The notes under the pieces are model-generated. The model did no database searches. It was not told where the DNA came from and was given only the letters and a program-made list of their open reading frames with translations. The position numbers and the translations under genes were made by a program. Below, one piece after another: positions 35,444-43,849 of a stretch of DNA of 64,000 nucleotides. This DNA comes from Sphingosinicella microcystinivorans (lineage in GTDB: Bacteria; Pseudomonadota; Alphaproteobacteria; Sphingomonadales; Sphingomonadaceae), in contig NZ_CP116005.1 of the NCBI RefSeq assembly GCF_027941835.1, positions 558,001 through 622,000 on the forward strand, read 5' to 3'. The first letter of the stretch is position 1. Each line of letters opens with the position of its first letter.

Positions 35444-37270
35444 ATGACGCGCACCCTTGCGTCCGCTTTCGCCGTTGCATTGTCCCTCGCGCTTGCCGCC
35501 CCGGCGGCGGCGCAGGCCCCGGCAGCGGCCACCGCCCCAGTGCAGAACACCGCCCAGAATGCCGCGCACGAAGCGCTCTGGCAGCTCTTCCGCGATTCGG
35601 ATGAGGCGAGCCTGAAGCGCAACCCGATCCAGGCGCTGTTCCGCGGCGACATGCGCTATGCGGACCGGCTCGGCGACTACATCACCGACGCCTGGTACGA
35701 CGCGGAGCGCGCGGCGGGCGAAAGCGACCTCAGGCGCCTCGAAGCCATCGACCGCACCCGGCTCGACGCCACCGACCGCATCGCCTACGATGTTTTCAAA
35801 TGGCAAACCGAGGAGAATCTGAAGGGCCTGACGCCCGAAATCCTCGCGCTCACCGCCGTGCGCCCGATCAACCATTTCACGGGGTTCCACACCTTCTATC
35901 CGTCGTTCGCCTCGGCGACGGGCGGCGCGCCCTTCGCCACGCTCGCCGACTACGAGAACAACCTGAAGCGCCATCAGGATTTCGTGACGCTGCTCGACCG
36001 CTCCATCGGCCGCTTCCGCGAAGGCATGGCGTCGGGCGTCGTGGAAACCAAGCTCACCATCAATAACGTCATCGAGCAGCTCGCCACCCAGCTCGCCGAG
36101 GCGCCCGAGGAGTCGCCGTTCTACAGCCCAGTGACGCAGTTCCCGGACGGCATATCGGCGGCGGACCAGACGCGCCTCAAGGCCGAGTACCGCGCGATGA
36201 TCGCGGACAGGATCTACCCGTCCTACAAGCGGCTCCACGATTTCCTGAAAGCGGAATATCTCCCCGCCGCACGCGATCAGGTCGGCCTTTCCGCCATGAA
36301 GGGCGGCCCCGTGCTCTACGCGCAGCTCATCGAGAACACGACGACGCTGCCGCTGAAGGCGGAGGACATCCACAATATCGGTCTTGCCGAGGTGAAGCGC
36401 ATCCACGCCGAAATGGAGAAGGTGAAGGCGGAGGTCGCCTTCAAGGGCACGCTCCCCGAATTCTTCGAGTACCTGCGCAGCGATCCGAAGTTCCAGCCGA
36501 AATCGCGCGAGTGGCTCACCGAGAAGTATTTCGAGATCGGCAAGGCCGTGGACGCCAAGGTGCCGGACTATTTCTCCACCGTGCCGAAATCGCCGCTCGA
36601 CATCCGCCCCTACGAGCCGTTCCGCGAGAAGCACGAGGCGGGCGGCTCCTACATGCCCGGCACGCCCGACGGCACGCGCCCCGGCATCTTCTACTTCAAC
36701 GCCTACGACCTGCCCTCGCGCACCACGCCGGGCATGACGACGCTCTACCTCCACGAAGGCGCGCCGGGGCATCATTTCCAGATCAGCCTCGCGCAGGAGA
36801 ACGAGGCGCTGCCCAATTTCATGCGCTTCGGCGGCAACACCGCCTATGTCGAGGGCTGGGGGCTTTATGCGGAAACGCTCGGCTACCCGATGGGCTTCTT
36901 CGACGATCCCTACCAGCGCTTCGGCACGCTGTCGGACGAGATGCTGCGCGCCATGCGCCTCGTCGTCGACACCGGCCTCCATGCGAAGGGCTGGACCCGC
37001 GATCGGGCGATCGAGTACATGCTCGCGAACAGCGACATGGGCCGCACCGACGCCACCGCCGAGGTGGAACGCTACATCGCCATCCCCAGCCAGGCGCTCG
37101 CCTACAAGATCGGCGCGCTCAAGATCCAGGAGCTCCGCGCCCGCGCCGAGAAGGCATTGGGCAAGACATTCGACATCCGCGATTTCCACGCGCAGGTGCT
37201 GATGACCGGCGCCCTGCCGCTCGCGGTGCTGGAGAAGAAGATCGACGACTGGATCGCCTCGAAGAAGTAG
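35444..37270 (+). CDS. Secreted DUF885 family protein (putative zinc hydrolase)
   Basis: A 608-residue exported protein with a signal peptide (about residues 1-22, ending PAAAQA). The DUF885 hallmark HEGAPGHH is at residues 437-444, and AYVEGWGLYAETLG about 35 residues later adds the likely third ligand; the set resembles M32-type zinc peptidases. It is probably a periplasmic hydrolase of peptides or amides. ATG 35444 is preferred because GAAAGGA precedes it and the signal peptide starts there. Confidence 0.86.
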   Translation: MTRTLASAFAVALSLALAAPAAAQAPAAATAPVQNTAQNAAHEALWQLFRDSDEASLKRNPIQALFRGDMRYADRLGDYITDAWYDAERAAGESDLRRLEAIDRTRLDATDRIAYDVFKWQTEENLKGLTPEILALTAVRPINHFTGFHTFYPSFASATGGAPFATLADYENNLKRHQDFVTLLDRSIGRFREGMASGVVETKLTINNVIEQLATQLAEAPEESPFYSPVTQFPDGISAADQTRLKAEYRAMIADRIYPSYKRLHDFLKAEYLPAARDQVGLSAMKGGPVLYAQLIENTTTLPLKAEDIHNIGLAEVKRIHAEMEKVKAEVAFKGTLPEFFEYLRSDPKFQPKSREWLTEKYFEIGKAVDAKVPDYFSTVPKSPLDIRPYEPFREKHEAGGSYMPGTPDGTRPGIFYFNAYDLPSRTTPGMTTLYLHEGAPGHHFQISLAQENEALPNFMRFGGNTAYVEGWGLYAETLGYPMGFFDDPYQRFGTLSDEMLRAMRLVVDTGLHAKGWTRDRAIEYMLANSDMGRTDATAEVERYIAIPSQALAYKIGALKIQELRARAEKALGKTFDIRDFHAQVLMTGALPLAVLEKKIDDWIASKK

Positions 37271-37325
37271 GCGTCGCGCCGCCTGCCCTCGCTTTTCCGG
37301 TATTCCGTGTCGGAAACAGGAACTC

Positions 37326-37344
37326 ACTTGACACTATGTAAAGT
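37326..37344 (+). promoter_or_regulatory. 19-bp TetR-type operator in front of the crotonase/CoA operon
   Basis: ACTTGACA-CTA-TGTAAAGT, an imperfect palindrome identical in reverse complement to the site at 47694-47712. The left half contains TTGACA (37328-37333); a weak -10 candidate CAGTTG follows after 17 bases. The first gene of the operon starts at 37520, giving a leader of about 150 bases. Confidence 0.82.
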
Positions 37345-37519
37345 TGCGTGCAGTTGCCGCGCTTATACGTTGTCAGGACGAGTGGGACGGACTGCGAAGG
37401 GTATGAACGCCGGGCGGCGGCAGGCCTGAACCGGCTTGCCGAATGCCTCGTGACGCCGATTGCCGGCAAGCTTCCGACCCGCTCCGCGCTTGGCGTCTGT
37501 CTTCGCGGAAGGGAGCGAA

Positions 37520-38320
37520 ATGTCTGACCCGGTTTTGATCGAGACGGAAGGCGCCGTCGCAATTCTCACGCTGAACCGCCCCGAACTGCGCAACCCGGTT
37601 TCCGATTCCGACATGGTGGACGCGCTCGTGGCGGCGCTTGATCGCCTGAACCGGGATTTCTCGGTCCGCGCCGCGATCCTCACGGGCGCGGGCAAGGGGT
37701 TCAGCTCCGGCGGGAACCTGCGCCGCATGGGCGAGCCGGGGGAACTCGGCGGCAGCACCCCAGTCGAGACGCCCACGGATTACGCGCGCGGCATCCAGCG
37801 GCTGCCGCTCGCCTTTCAGGCGCTCGAGATTCCGATCATCGCCGCGGTCAACGGCGATGCCATCGGCGCGGGGTGCGATGTCGCCTGCATGTGCGACATC
37901 CGGATCGCGGCGCAAAGCGCCCGCTTCGCCGAGAGCTTCGTGAAGCTGGCGCTGATTCCGGGCGACGGCGGCGCATGGCTGCTGCAACGCGTGGTCGGTT
38001 TCTCGAAAGCCTGCGAGCTGGTGTTCACCGGGGACATGATCGACGCGAACGAGGCGCTCGCCTGCGGGCTCGTGTCGCGCGTCGTGCCGGACGACGACCT
38101 GCTTCCCGCGGCGCGCGCGCTCGCCGCCCGAATCGCGGCCAATCCGCCGCACGCGCTCCGCATGACGAAGCGCCTCCTCGTGCGTGCGCGCGACACCCGC
38201 CTCGACGAGCACCTTGCGAGCGCCGGGGCGTTGCAGGCGCTCGCCCACACGACCGCGGACCACCGCGAGGCGATCGCCGCCTTCCGCGAAAAGCGCGCGC
38301 CGAACTTCACCGGCCGCTGA
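37520..38320 (+). CDS. Enoyl-CoA hydratase/isomerase (crotonase) family protein
   Basis: A 266-residue crotonase. The oxyanion-hole loops are seen at FSSGGNL (residues 61-67) and NGDAIGAGCD. The two glutamates of classical enoyl-CoA hydratase are replaced by Asp120 and Phe140, while Asp149 lies in IPGDGG, near where PaaG-like isomerases keep an Asp. So double-bond isomerisation, ring-hydrolytic or other crotonase chemistry is more likely than simple hydration. GGGAGCGA precedes the ATG. It is the first gene of a three-gene operon under the palindromic operator. Confidence 0.87.
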   Translation: MSDPVLIETEGAVAILTLNRPELRNPVSDSDMVDALVAALDRLNRDFSVRAAILTGAGKGFSSGGNLRRMGEPGELGGSTPVETPTDYARGIQRLPLAFQALEIPIIAAVNGDAIGAGCDVACMCDIRIAAQSARFAESFVKLALIPGDGGAWLLQRVVGFSKACELVFTGDMIDANEALACGLVSRVVPDDDLLPAARALAARIAANPPHALRMTKRLLVRARDTRLDEHLASAGALQALAHTTADHREAIAAFREKRAPNFTGR

Positions 38321-38349
38321 GCGCGCAGGTCTCGGGAGGAGGAATGGAC

Positions 38350-39573
38350 ATGCACACGGCAGGGTCAGGCGGACCGCTGAAGGGCTTCCGGATTCTCGAC
38401 ATGACATCCGTGCTGATGGGGCCGACGGCGACGCAGCTTCTCGGCGACATGGGCGCGGACGTCATCAAGGTCGAGCCCCCCGACGGCGATCTCGTCCGCC
38501 AGGTCGGCCCGGCGCGGAATCCGGGCATGGGCGCGCTCTATCTCAATGCGAACCGCAGCAAGCGGAGCATCTGCATCGACCTCAAGACCGCGGAAGGCCG
38601 CGATCTGCTGCTGCGCCTCGCGAGGGACGCCGACGCGCTCGTCTACAACGTGCGGCCGCGGGCGATGGCGCGGCTCGGCCTCGACTACGAGGCGGTTTCC
38701 GCGGCCAATCCGCGGATCGTCTATGCGGGCCTGTTCGGTTTCGATCAGGCAGGCCCCTATGCGGCGAAACCCGCCTATGACGATCTCATCCAGGGGGCCT
38801 CGGGCCTCGCGGCGCTGATCGCGCGCGCCGGCGACGGCGTGCCGCGCTACGTGCCCTCCGCCGTCGCGGACCGCGTCGTCGGGCTGATGGCCGTCGGCGT
38901 GATCTGCGCGACGCTGCTGGAGCGCGAGCGGTCGGGCCTCGGCCAGCGCGTCGACATCCCGATGTTCGAAACCATGACGGCCTTCGTGCTCGGCGATCAT
39001 CTGGGCGGTCTCAGCTTCGAACCGCCGCTCGACGGCGGCGGCTACGCGCGGCACCTGACGCCCGAGCGCCGGCCCTACGCGACGCGCGACGGCTATATCT
39101 GCGCGCTGCTCTACAATGATGCGCATTGGCAGCGCTTCCTGCTGCGGGTCGGCGAGGCCGCGCTTGCGGAAGACCCGCGCTTCGCCACCCTCGCCAGCCG
39201 GCTTCAGAACATCGACCACGTCTATGGCGCGCTGAGGCGCATCTTCCTCGAACGAACGACGCGGGACTGGCTGGAGCTTCTGGACGAGCTCGATATTCCG
39301 GCCGCGCCCTACAACGACCTGCCGGGCATCCTCGACGACCCCCAGCTCCGGGCATCGGATTTCTTCCAGCGCGCGGTGCATCCGAGCGAGGGGCCGATCC
39401 GCACGATGCGTCTCCCTGCGCGCTGGTCGCGCACCGCCCCCGCGGTCGGTCGGCTCGCGCCGCGCCTCGGCGAGCACGGGATCGAGGTCCTTCACGAGGC
39501 GGGACTCGCCGAAAATGACATCGCACGGCTGCTCGATGCGGGCGCGGTGCGGGTCGACGCGGCGCAGCGCTGA
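38350..39573 (+). CDS. Family III (CaiB/BaiF) CoA-transferase
   Basis: A 407-residue class III CoA-transferase, expected to move CoA between carboxylic acids and so activate the substrate of the operon. N-terminal signature: GFRILDMTSVLMGPTATQLL and GADVIKVEPPDGD. The catalytic Asp is in PAYDDLIQGASG (Asp144 or Asp145, matching the formyl-CoA transferase position). ATG 38344 is an alternative, but AGGAGG ends only one base before it and is seven bases from 38350. Donor and acceptor acids are unknown. Confidence 0.9.
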   Translation: MHTAGSGGPLKGFRILDMTSVLMGPTATQLLGDMGADVIKVEPPDGDLVRQVGPARNPGMGALYLNANRSKRSICIDLKTAEGRDLLLRLARDADALVYNVRPRAMARLGLDYEAVSAANPRIVYAGLFGFDQAGPYAAKPAYDDLIQGASGLAALIARAGDGVPRYVPSAVADRVVGLMAVGVICATLLERERSGLGQRVDIPMFETMTAFVLGDHLGGLSFEPPLDGGGYARHLTPERRPYATRDGYICALLYNDAHWQRFLLRVGEAALAEDPRFATLASRLQNIDHVYGALRRIFLERTTRDWLELLDELDIPAAPYNDLPGILDDPQLRASDFFQRAVHPSEGPIRTMRLPARWSRTAPAVGRLAPRLGEHGIEVLHEAGLAENDIARLLDAGAVRVDAAQR

Positions 39574-39591
39574 AAACCGGAAAGGCAGGCC

Positions 39592-40758
39592 ATGGAATTC
39601 TCGTTAACCCCCGAACAGCGCGCCGTGCAGGACGCCGTCGGCGAGATTTGCCGCGAATATACCGACGAATACTGGCTCCGGCGGGATCGCGAGGGCGGCT
39701 TTCCGGAACAATTCTACCAGGAGTTCGCGGCGGGCGGCTGGCTCGGCATCTGCATTCCCGAGGCGTTCGGCGGTTCCGGGCTCGGCATCGCCGAGGCCGC
39801 CGTGATGATGCGCACGATCGCCGAATCGGGCGCGGGCATGTCGGGCGCATCATGCCTCCACATCAACATCTTCGGCCTCAATCCGGTGGTCGTATACGGC
39901 AGCGACGAGCAGCGCCTGCGTATGCTGCCGCCGGTGGTGCAGGGCCGCACCAAGGCCTGCTTCGCCGTCACCGAGCCGAACACGGGGCTGAATACGACGC
40001 AGCTGAAGACGCGCGCCGTCCGGCGCGGCGATCGCTACGTCGTCGACGGGCAGAAGGTATGGATTTCGACCGCGCAGGTCGCCGACAAGATCCTGCTTCT
40101 CGCGCGCACCACCCCGATCGAGGAGGCAAAGTCGCCGACGCACGGCCTCAGCCTGTTCTACACCGATCTCGACAGGAGCCGGATCAGGGTCAGCGAGATC
40201 GAGAAAATGGGGCGCAAGGCCGTCGATTCCAACGAGCTCTTCATCGAGGGGCTGGAGATCCCGATGGAGGACCGCATCGGCGAGGAGGGACGCGGTTTCG
40301 AATATATTCTCGACGGCATGAATCCGGAGCGCATATTGATCGCCGCCGAGGCCGTGGGCCTGGGGCACGCCGCGCTGCGCCGCGCGACCGGCTATGCGAA
40401 GGAACGGGTCGTTTTCAATCGCCAGATCGGCAAGAACCAGGCCATCCAGCATCCGCTTGCCGAGAACTGGATGGAGCTGGAGGCGGCCTGGCTGATGGTG
40501 TGCCGGGCCGCATGGGAATACGATAGCGGACAGCCCTGCGGCGCCAGCGCCAACGCCGCCAAGTATCTTGCGGGCGAGGCGGCTTTCAAGGCCTGTCAGC
40601 AGGCCGTGATGACGCACGGCGGGTTCGGCTATGCAAGGGAATATCACGTGGAGCGTTATCTCCGCGAAAGCCTGATCCCGCGTATCGCGCCGGTCAGCCC
40701 TCAGCTCGTGCTCTGCTTCATCGCCGAGAAGGTGCTGGGGCTTCCCAAGTCATACTGA
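39592..40758 (+). CDS. Acyl-CoA dehydrogenase family protein
   Basis: A 388-residue FAD enzyme with the three-domain acyl-CoA dehydrogenase fold (ACFAVTEPNTGLNTTQLKT for FAD/substrate, KVWISTAQVADK, then the helical C-domain). The usual catalytic Glu of the YEGT motif is missing; that stretch is IPRIAPVSPQL. Glu246 in NPERILIA lies where isovaleryl- and long-chain-type enzymes hold their base. It probably oxidises a branched or ring-derived acyl-CoA produced by the two preceding enzymes. The last 41 bases overlap the convergent formylglycine-generating enzyme gene. Confidence 0.88.
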   Translation: MEFSLTPEQRAVQDAVGEICREYTDEYWLRRDREGGFPEQFYQEFAAGGWLGICIPEAFGGSGLGIAEAAVMMRTIAESGAGMSGASCLHINIFGLNPVVVYGSDEQRLRMLPPVVQGRTKACFAVTEPNTGLNTTQLKTRAVRRGDRYVVDGQKVWISTAQVADKILLLARTTPIEEAKSPTHGLSLFYTDLDRSRIRVSEIEKMGRKAVDSNELFIEGLEIPMEDRIGEEGRGFEYILDGMNPERILIAAEAVGLGHAALRRATGYAKERVVFNRQIGKNQAIQHPLAENWMELEAAWLMVCRAAWEYDSGQPCGASANAAKYLAGEAAFKACQQAVMTHGGFGYAREYHVERYLRESLIPRIAPVSPQLVLCFIAEKVLGLPKSY

Positions 40759-41722
40759 CCGGCGCCCCCCCGGGGAGGCGCACCACGCAGCGGAAGCCGA
40801 TGTGCGAGGTCGAGGTGTCGACCGTCTCGGGATGGCGCGCCGCGGGGCGATAGCGGCGGCAATAGTTGTCGGCGCAGAGATGCGACCCGCCTTTCAGCAC
40901 CTTGCGGCCGAAAGCGACGCCGAGGGAAGGATCGCGGCTGGCGCGTTCGCTGCCGCCGCGCGGGTTATGCGCCGCGCAGCAGGACGATTTCCCGCCTGCC
41001 TTTCCCTCCGGCACCGACCACCAGTCTGCGGTCCATTCCCAGACGTTGCCGATCATGTCGTGGAGGCCGTATCCGTTCGGCGGATAGGCCCGCACCGGAG
41101 AGGTCCGCTCCCACCCGTCGAGCATCAGGTTCGAACACGGGAAAAGACCCTGCCAGTAATTGGCGAGCATACGCCCTTCCGGCGCAAGTTCGTCGCCCCA
41201 CGCATAGTCGGCGCCGTCGAGGCCGCCGCGCGCGGCGAATTCCCATTCGGCTTCGGTCGGCAGCGATTTCCCCGCCCAGCGCGCATAGGCTTCGGCGTCG
41301 CTGTGGCTGACGTGGACGACCGGGTGGTCGCCGAGCGCGTCGATGCTGCTTTCCGGCCCCAGCGGGTGACGCCAGTCGGCGCCGAAGCGGAATTCCCACC
41401 ACGCGCCGGGATCGCGCATGTCCACGGGGCCGCGTGTCTTTTCGAAGACCGCCGAGCCCGCACGCGCCATATGCGGCAGCAGTCCCGGATACAGGGCGGG
41501 ATCGGGCGCGGTCTCGGCCGTCGTCACATGGCCCGTGGCGTTTGCGAACGCGGCGAAGTCGCGGTTCGTCACCGGGGTTTCGTCGATTAGGAAGGCGCCC
41601 ACCTCGACGAGACGGACCGGCCGCTCCTCCGCATAGAAGCGCGCGGAGCCCATGCGGAAACGCCCGCCGGGAATGTGCCGCATCCCGGCCCGGCCAAGCG
41701 CAGGGTCCAATCTTTCAGCCAT
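40718..41722 (-). CDS. Formylglycine-generating enzyme (sulfatase-modifying factor)
   Basis: A 334-residue cytosolic protein of the SUMF1/FGE family, which oxidises the active-site Cys of sulfatases to formylglycine with O2 and copper. N-terminal signature IPGGRFRMGS; the catalytic Cys pair is in GGSHLCADNYCRRYRPAAR (Cys283 and Cys288), followed by the family end HIGFRCVVR. Both cysteines needed for activity are present. It is divergent from a Cys-type sulfatase gene, its obvious client. The ATG complement at 41720-41722 is chosen; the longer frame to 41800 crosses the promoter. Confidence 0.93.
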   Translation of the reverse strand: MAERLDPALGRAGMRHIPGGRFRMGSARFYAEERPVRLVEVGAFLIDETPVTNRDFAAFANATGHVTTAETAPDPALYPGLLPHMARAGSAVFEKTRGPVDMRDPGAWWEFRFGADWRHPLGPESSIDALGDHPVVHVSHSDAEAYARWAGKSLPTEAEWEFAARGGLDGADYAWGDELAPEGRMLANYWQGLFPCSNLMLDGWERTSPVRAYPPNGYGLHDMIGNVWEWTADWWSVPEGKAGGKSSCCAAHNPRGGSERASRDPSLGVAFGRKVLKGGSHLCADNYCRRYRPAARHPETVDTSTSHIGFRCVVRLPGGAPVSMTWEAPAPSRR

Positions 41723-41768
41723 GCCTTTCAGCCACCCGGAAATCCCGTCCCGATGATATATCCACTTG

Positions 41769-41786
41769 CATATGTATGTGCATATG
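41769..41786. promoter_or_regulatory. Paired CATATG sites in the sulfatase/FGE divergent promoter
   Basis: CATATG-N6-CATATG; the wider pattern TGCATATG occurs twice (41767-41774 and 41779-41786), 12 bases apart, on one face of the helix. TATGAT at 41783-41788 is a good -10 for the sulfatase gene. The core is like that of the MarR site in front of hppD (TTTCATATGAAA), so the MarR protein encoded at 43391 is the candidate binder. Confidence 0.55.
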
Positions 41787-41832
41787 ATACCCCCGCGCAA
41801 TCGCGATTGGCGTGAAACAAGGGGTTCGCGAA

Positions 41833-43314
41833 ATGCCGATGCCGTTCAGGAAAACCGCGCTTCTTCTGGGCGCATGTCTCGCCGTCGGCGCGGCTTCGGC
41901 GACAGCGGCGAAACCGGCGGGACCGCAGCGGCCGAACGTCGTCGTCATCGTCACCGACGACATGGGATACGGCGATCCGTCGCTCTACGGGAACCGGCTG
42001 ATCGAAACGCGCAATATCGACAGCATCGGCCGCGAGGGCGTGATGTTCACCGACGGCTATGCGTCTGCGCCGCTGTGCTCCCCCTCGCGTGCGGGCCTCG
42101 TCACGGGGCGCTATCAGCAGCGGTTCGGATTCGAGCAGCAGATTTCCAACGGCGCGTTTCCCGAACTCCGCGAGGTCCGGGAAGAGGACGGCAGCCTCGC
42201 GCCCGTTCAGGGCGAAGCGGAATTCCTGCGCCGCGGCGTGCCTGCTTCGGAGAAAAACATCGGGGAGATCTTCCGGTCGCAGGGATACCGCACGGCCGTG
42301 ATCGGCAAGTGGCATCTCGGCAACGGCCCCGAATTCCTGCCGAACAACCGCGGCTTCGATCATTCGTTCGTGTTCTACGGCAACACGAGCCTTCAATCGA
42401 AGAACCTCTCCGATCCGGACATGCTCAGCTTCAAGGTCGATTATCACGACGAGCTGCCGCTCGTCGCATGGAGCCGCGAGGGCCTGAACGCGGTTCGAAA
42501 GAACGGGCAGATCGTCAATGTCGAGGACTTCCTGCTGTTCCGCTTCCGCGACGAGGCCGTGCAGTTCATCGAGGACAACAAGAACAAGCCGTTCCTGCTC
42601 TATCTGCCGCTGAACGCGCCGCAGCCGCCGCTGCAGGTGCCGAGCACCTATTTCGAGCGGCTGCGGGCCGACATCCGCAATATCCACGCGCGCGCCTACA
42701 ACGCCCTGCTGCTCGCCGAGGACGATGCTGTCGGCGCGGTTCTCGACAAGCTGAAGAGCACGGGCCTCGACAGGAACACGATCGTGTTCTTCGTCAGCGA
42801 CAACGGCTCGGCGGTGAGCCGGCCCGGGCGCAACGTGCCCTTTTCCGGCGGCAAGACCTCCACGCTCGAAGGCGGCATCCGCGTCCCCTACATGATCCGC
42901 TGGCCGGCGCAGCTCCCGGCGGGTCAGGTCTACCGCAAGCCGGTCAGCCTGCTCGACATCCTGCCCACGGCCGCCGCGGCCGCCGGACTCGCGCTGCCCC
43001 GCGACCGCGCGCTCGACGGCGTCAATCTGCTGCCCTACCTGAAGGGCGCCGGGGGGGCGCCGCACGACATCCTCTACTGGAAGCTCGGCGCCGAATCCGC
43101 CGTTCGCATGGACAGGTGGAAGCTCTGGCTGAACACGCGGACCGGCGCGGCGAAATTGTTCGACCTCGAGCGCGATCCCGCCGAGGCGAACGATCTTTCC
43201 GCGTCCGAGCCTGCCGTGTTCACCGACCTCAAGGCCCGCTACGACGCGTGGAACGCGGCGCTGCCGCCGCGCGCGTGGACAACGGTCTCTCCCGCCCCGC
43301 GCAAGCTGAAATAG
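41833..43314 (+). CDS. Secreted Cys-type sulfatase
   Basis: A 493-residue type I sulfatase. A signal peptide covers about residues 1-25 (ASATA). The formylglycine motif is CSPSRAGLVTG with Cys82 as precursor residue; VTDDMGYGDPS (Asp42, Asp43) binds calcium, and GKWHLG and SDNGSA supply other metal and sulfate-binding residues. It releases sulfate from an alkyl or aryl ester in the periplasm. Activation would need the FGE encoded next door. The substrate is not predictable; the position inside an aromatic-catabolic island favours an aryl sulfate or carbohydrate sulfate taken up with it. Confidence 0.93.
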   Translation: MPMPFRKTALLLGACLAVGAASATAAKPAGPQRPNVVVIVTDDMGYGDPSLYGNRLIETRNIDSIGREGVMFTDGYASAPLCSPSRAGLVTGRYQQRFGFEQQISNGAFPELREVREEDGSLAPVQGEAEFLRRGVPASEKNIGEIFRSQGYRTAVIGKWHLGNGPEFLPNNRGFDHSFVFYGNTSLQSKNLSDPDMLSFKVDYHDELPLVAWSREGLNAVRKNGQIVNVEDFLLFRFRDEAVQFIEDNKNKPFLLYLPLNAPQPPLQVPSTYFERLRADIRNIHARAYNALLLAEDDAVGAVLDKLKSTGLDRNTIVFFVSDNGSAVSRPGRNVPFSGGKTSTLEGGIRVPYMIRWPAQLPAGQVYRKPVSLLDILPTAAAAAGLALPRDRALDGVNLLPYLKGAGGAPHDILYWKLGAESAVRMDRWKLWLNTRTGAAKLFDLERDPAEANDLSASEPAVFTDLKARYDAWNAALPPRAWTTVSPAPRKLK

Positions 43315-43390
43315 GCCGGGAGAGGTCTGGCCATTTGCGGCCGGCCGCGCGATGAAGGGCCGGGGATCGGACGGGAGGAGGGGAAGTCGC

Positions 43391-43843
43391 GTGAAGGCGG
43401 ACGAGTTCGATCTCTCGACCTTCCTTCCCTATCGCCTCGCGCTGCTTTCGCGCGCCGTGCAGTCGCTGCTGTCGTCCGCGCTCGACGAATGCGGCCTCAC
43501 CGTCGCGCAGTGGCGCGTCTATCTTTGCCTCGTGCGGAACGGTCCGTCGACGCTCAACGAGATCGTCGCGTTCACGCGCCTGCCGCAGTCCTCGCTCAGC
43601 CGCTCCATCGCGCGCATGGACGAGCGCGGCCTCGTCCGCAGCGGCCGCAATCCGGAGGATCGCCGCCGTTCGGTCATCGCGATCACGCCCGCCGGGCGGC
43701 GCCAGCTCGCCAAGGCCATCGCGGCGGTCAACCGGACCTGCGACGGCGCCCTGTCGCTGGCGCCCGAAGAACGCGCGCGCTTCGGGACGACGGTCGAATA
43801 TCTGATCGACAGGCTCGCCGCGTACACGCCCGCCGCCGATTGA
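43391..43843 (+). CDS. MarR family transcriptional regulator
   Basis: A 150-residue winged-helix regulator with LTVAQWRVYLCLVRNGPST, recognition helix SSLSRSIARMDERG and wing NPEDRRRSVIAIT. It follows the sulfatase gene in the same direction and probably senses an aromatic product. GTG 43391 is preferred over ATG 43352, since GGAGGGGAAG lies just upstream of it. Its N-terminus (FDLSTFLPYRLALLS) resembles that of the MarR protein at 28401. The next gene is convergent after six bases. Confidence 0.86.
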   Translation: MKADEFDLSTFLPYRLALLSRAVQSLLSSALDECGLTVAQWRVYLCLVRNGPSTLNEIVAFTRLPQSSLSRSIARMDERGLVRSGRNPEDRRRSVIAITPAGRRQLAKAIAAVNRTCDGALSLAPEERARFGTTVEYLIDRLAAYTPAAD

Positions 43844-43849
43844 AGGCGC

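Noticed and set aside
37291-37314. TTTCCG/CGGAAA stem as terminator of the DUF885 gene
   Set aside because: Six base pairs only and no T-run; too weak to call.
35324-37327. A 667-codon frame opposite the DUF885 gene
   Set aside because: No recognisable motif; the opposite strand has a signal peptide and HEGxPGHH.
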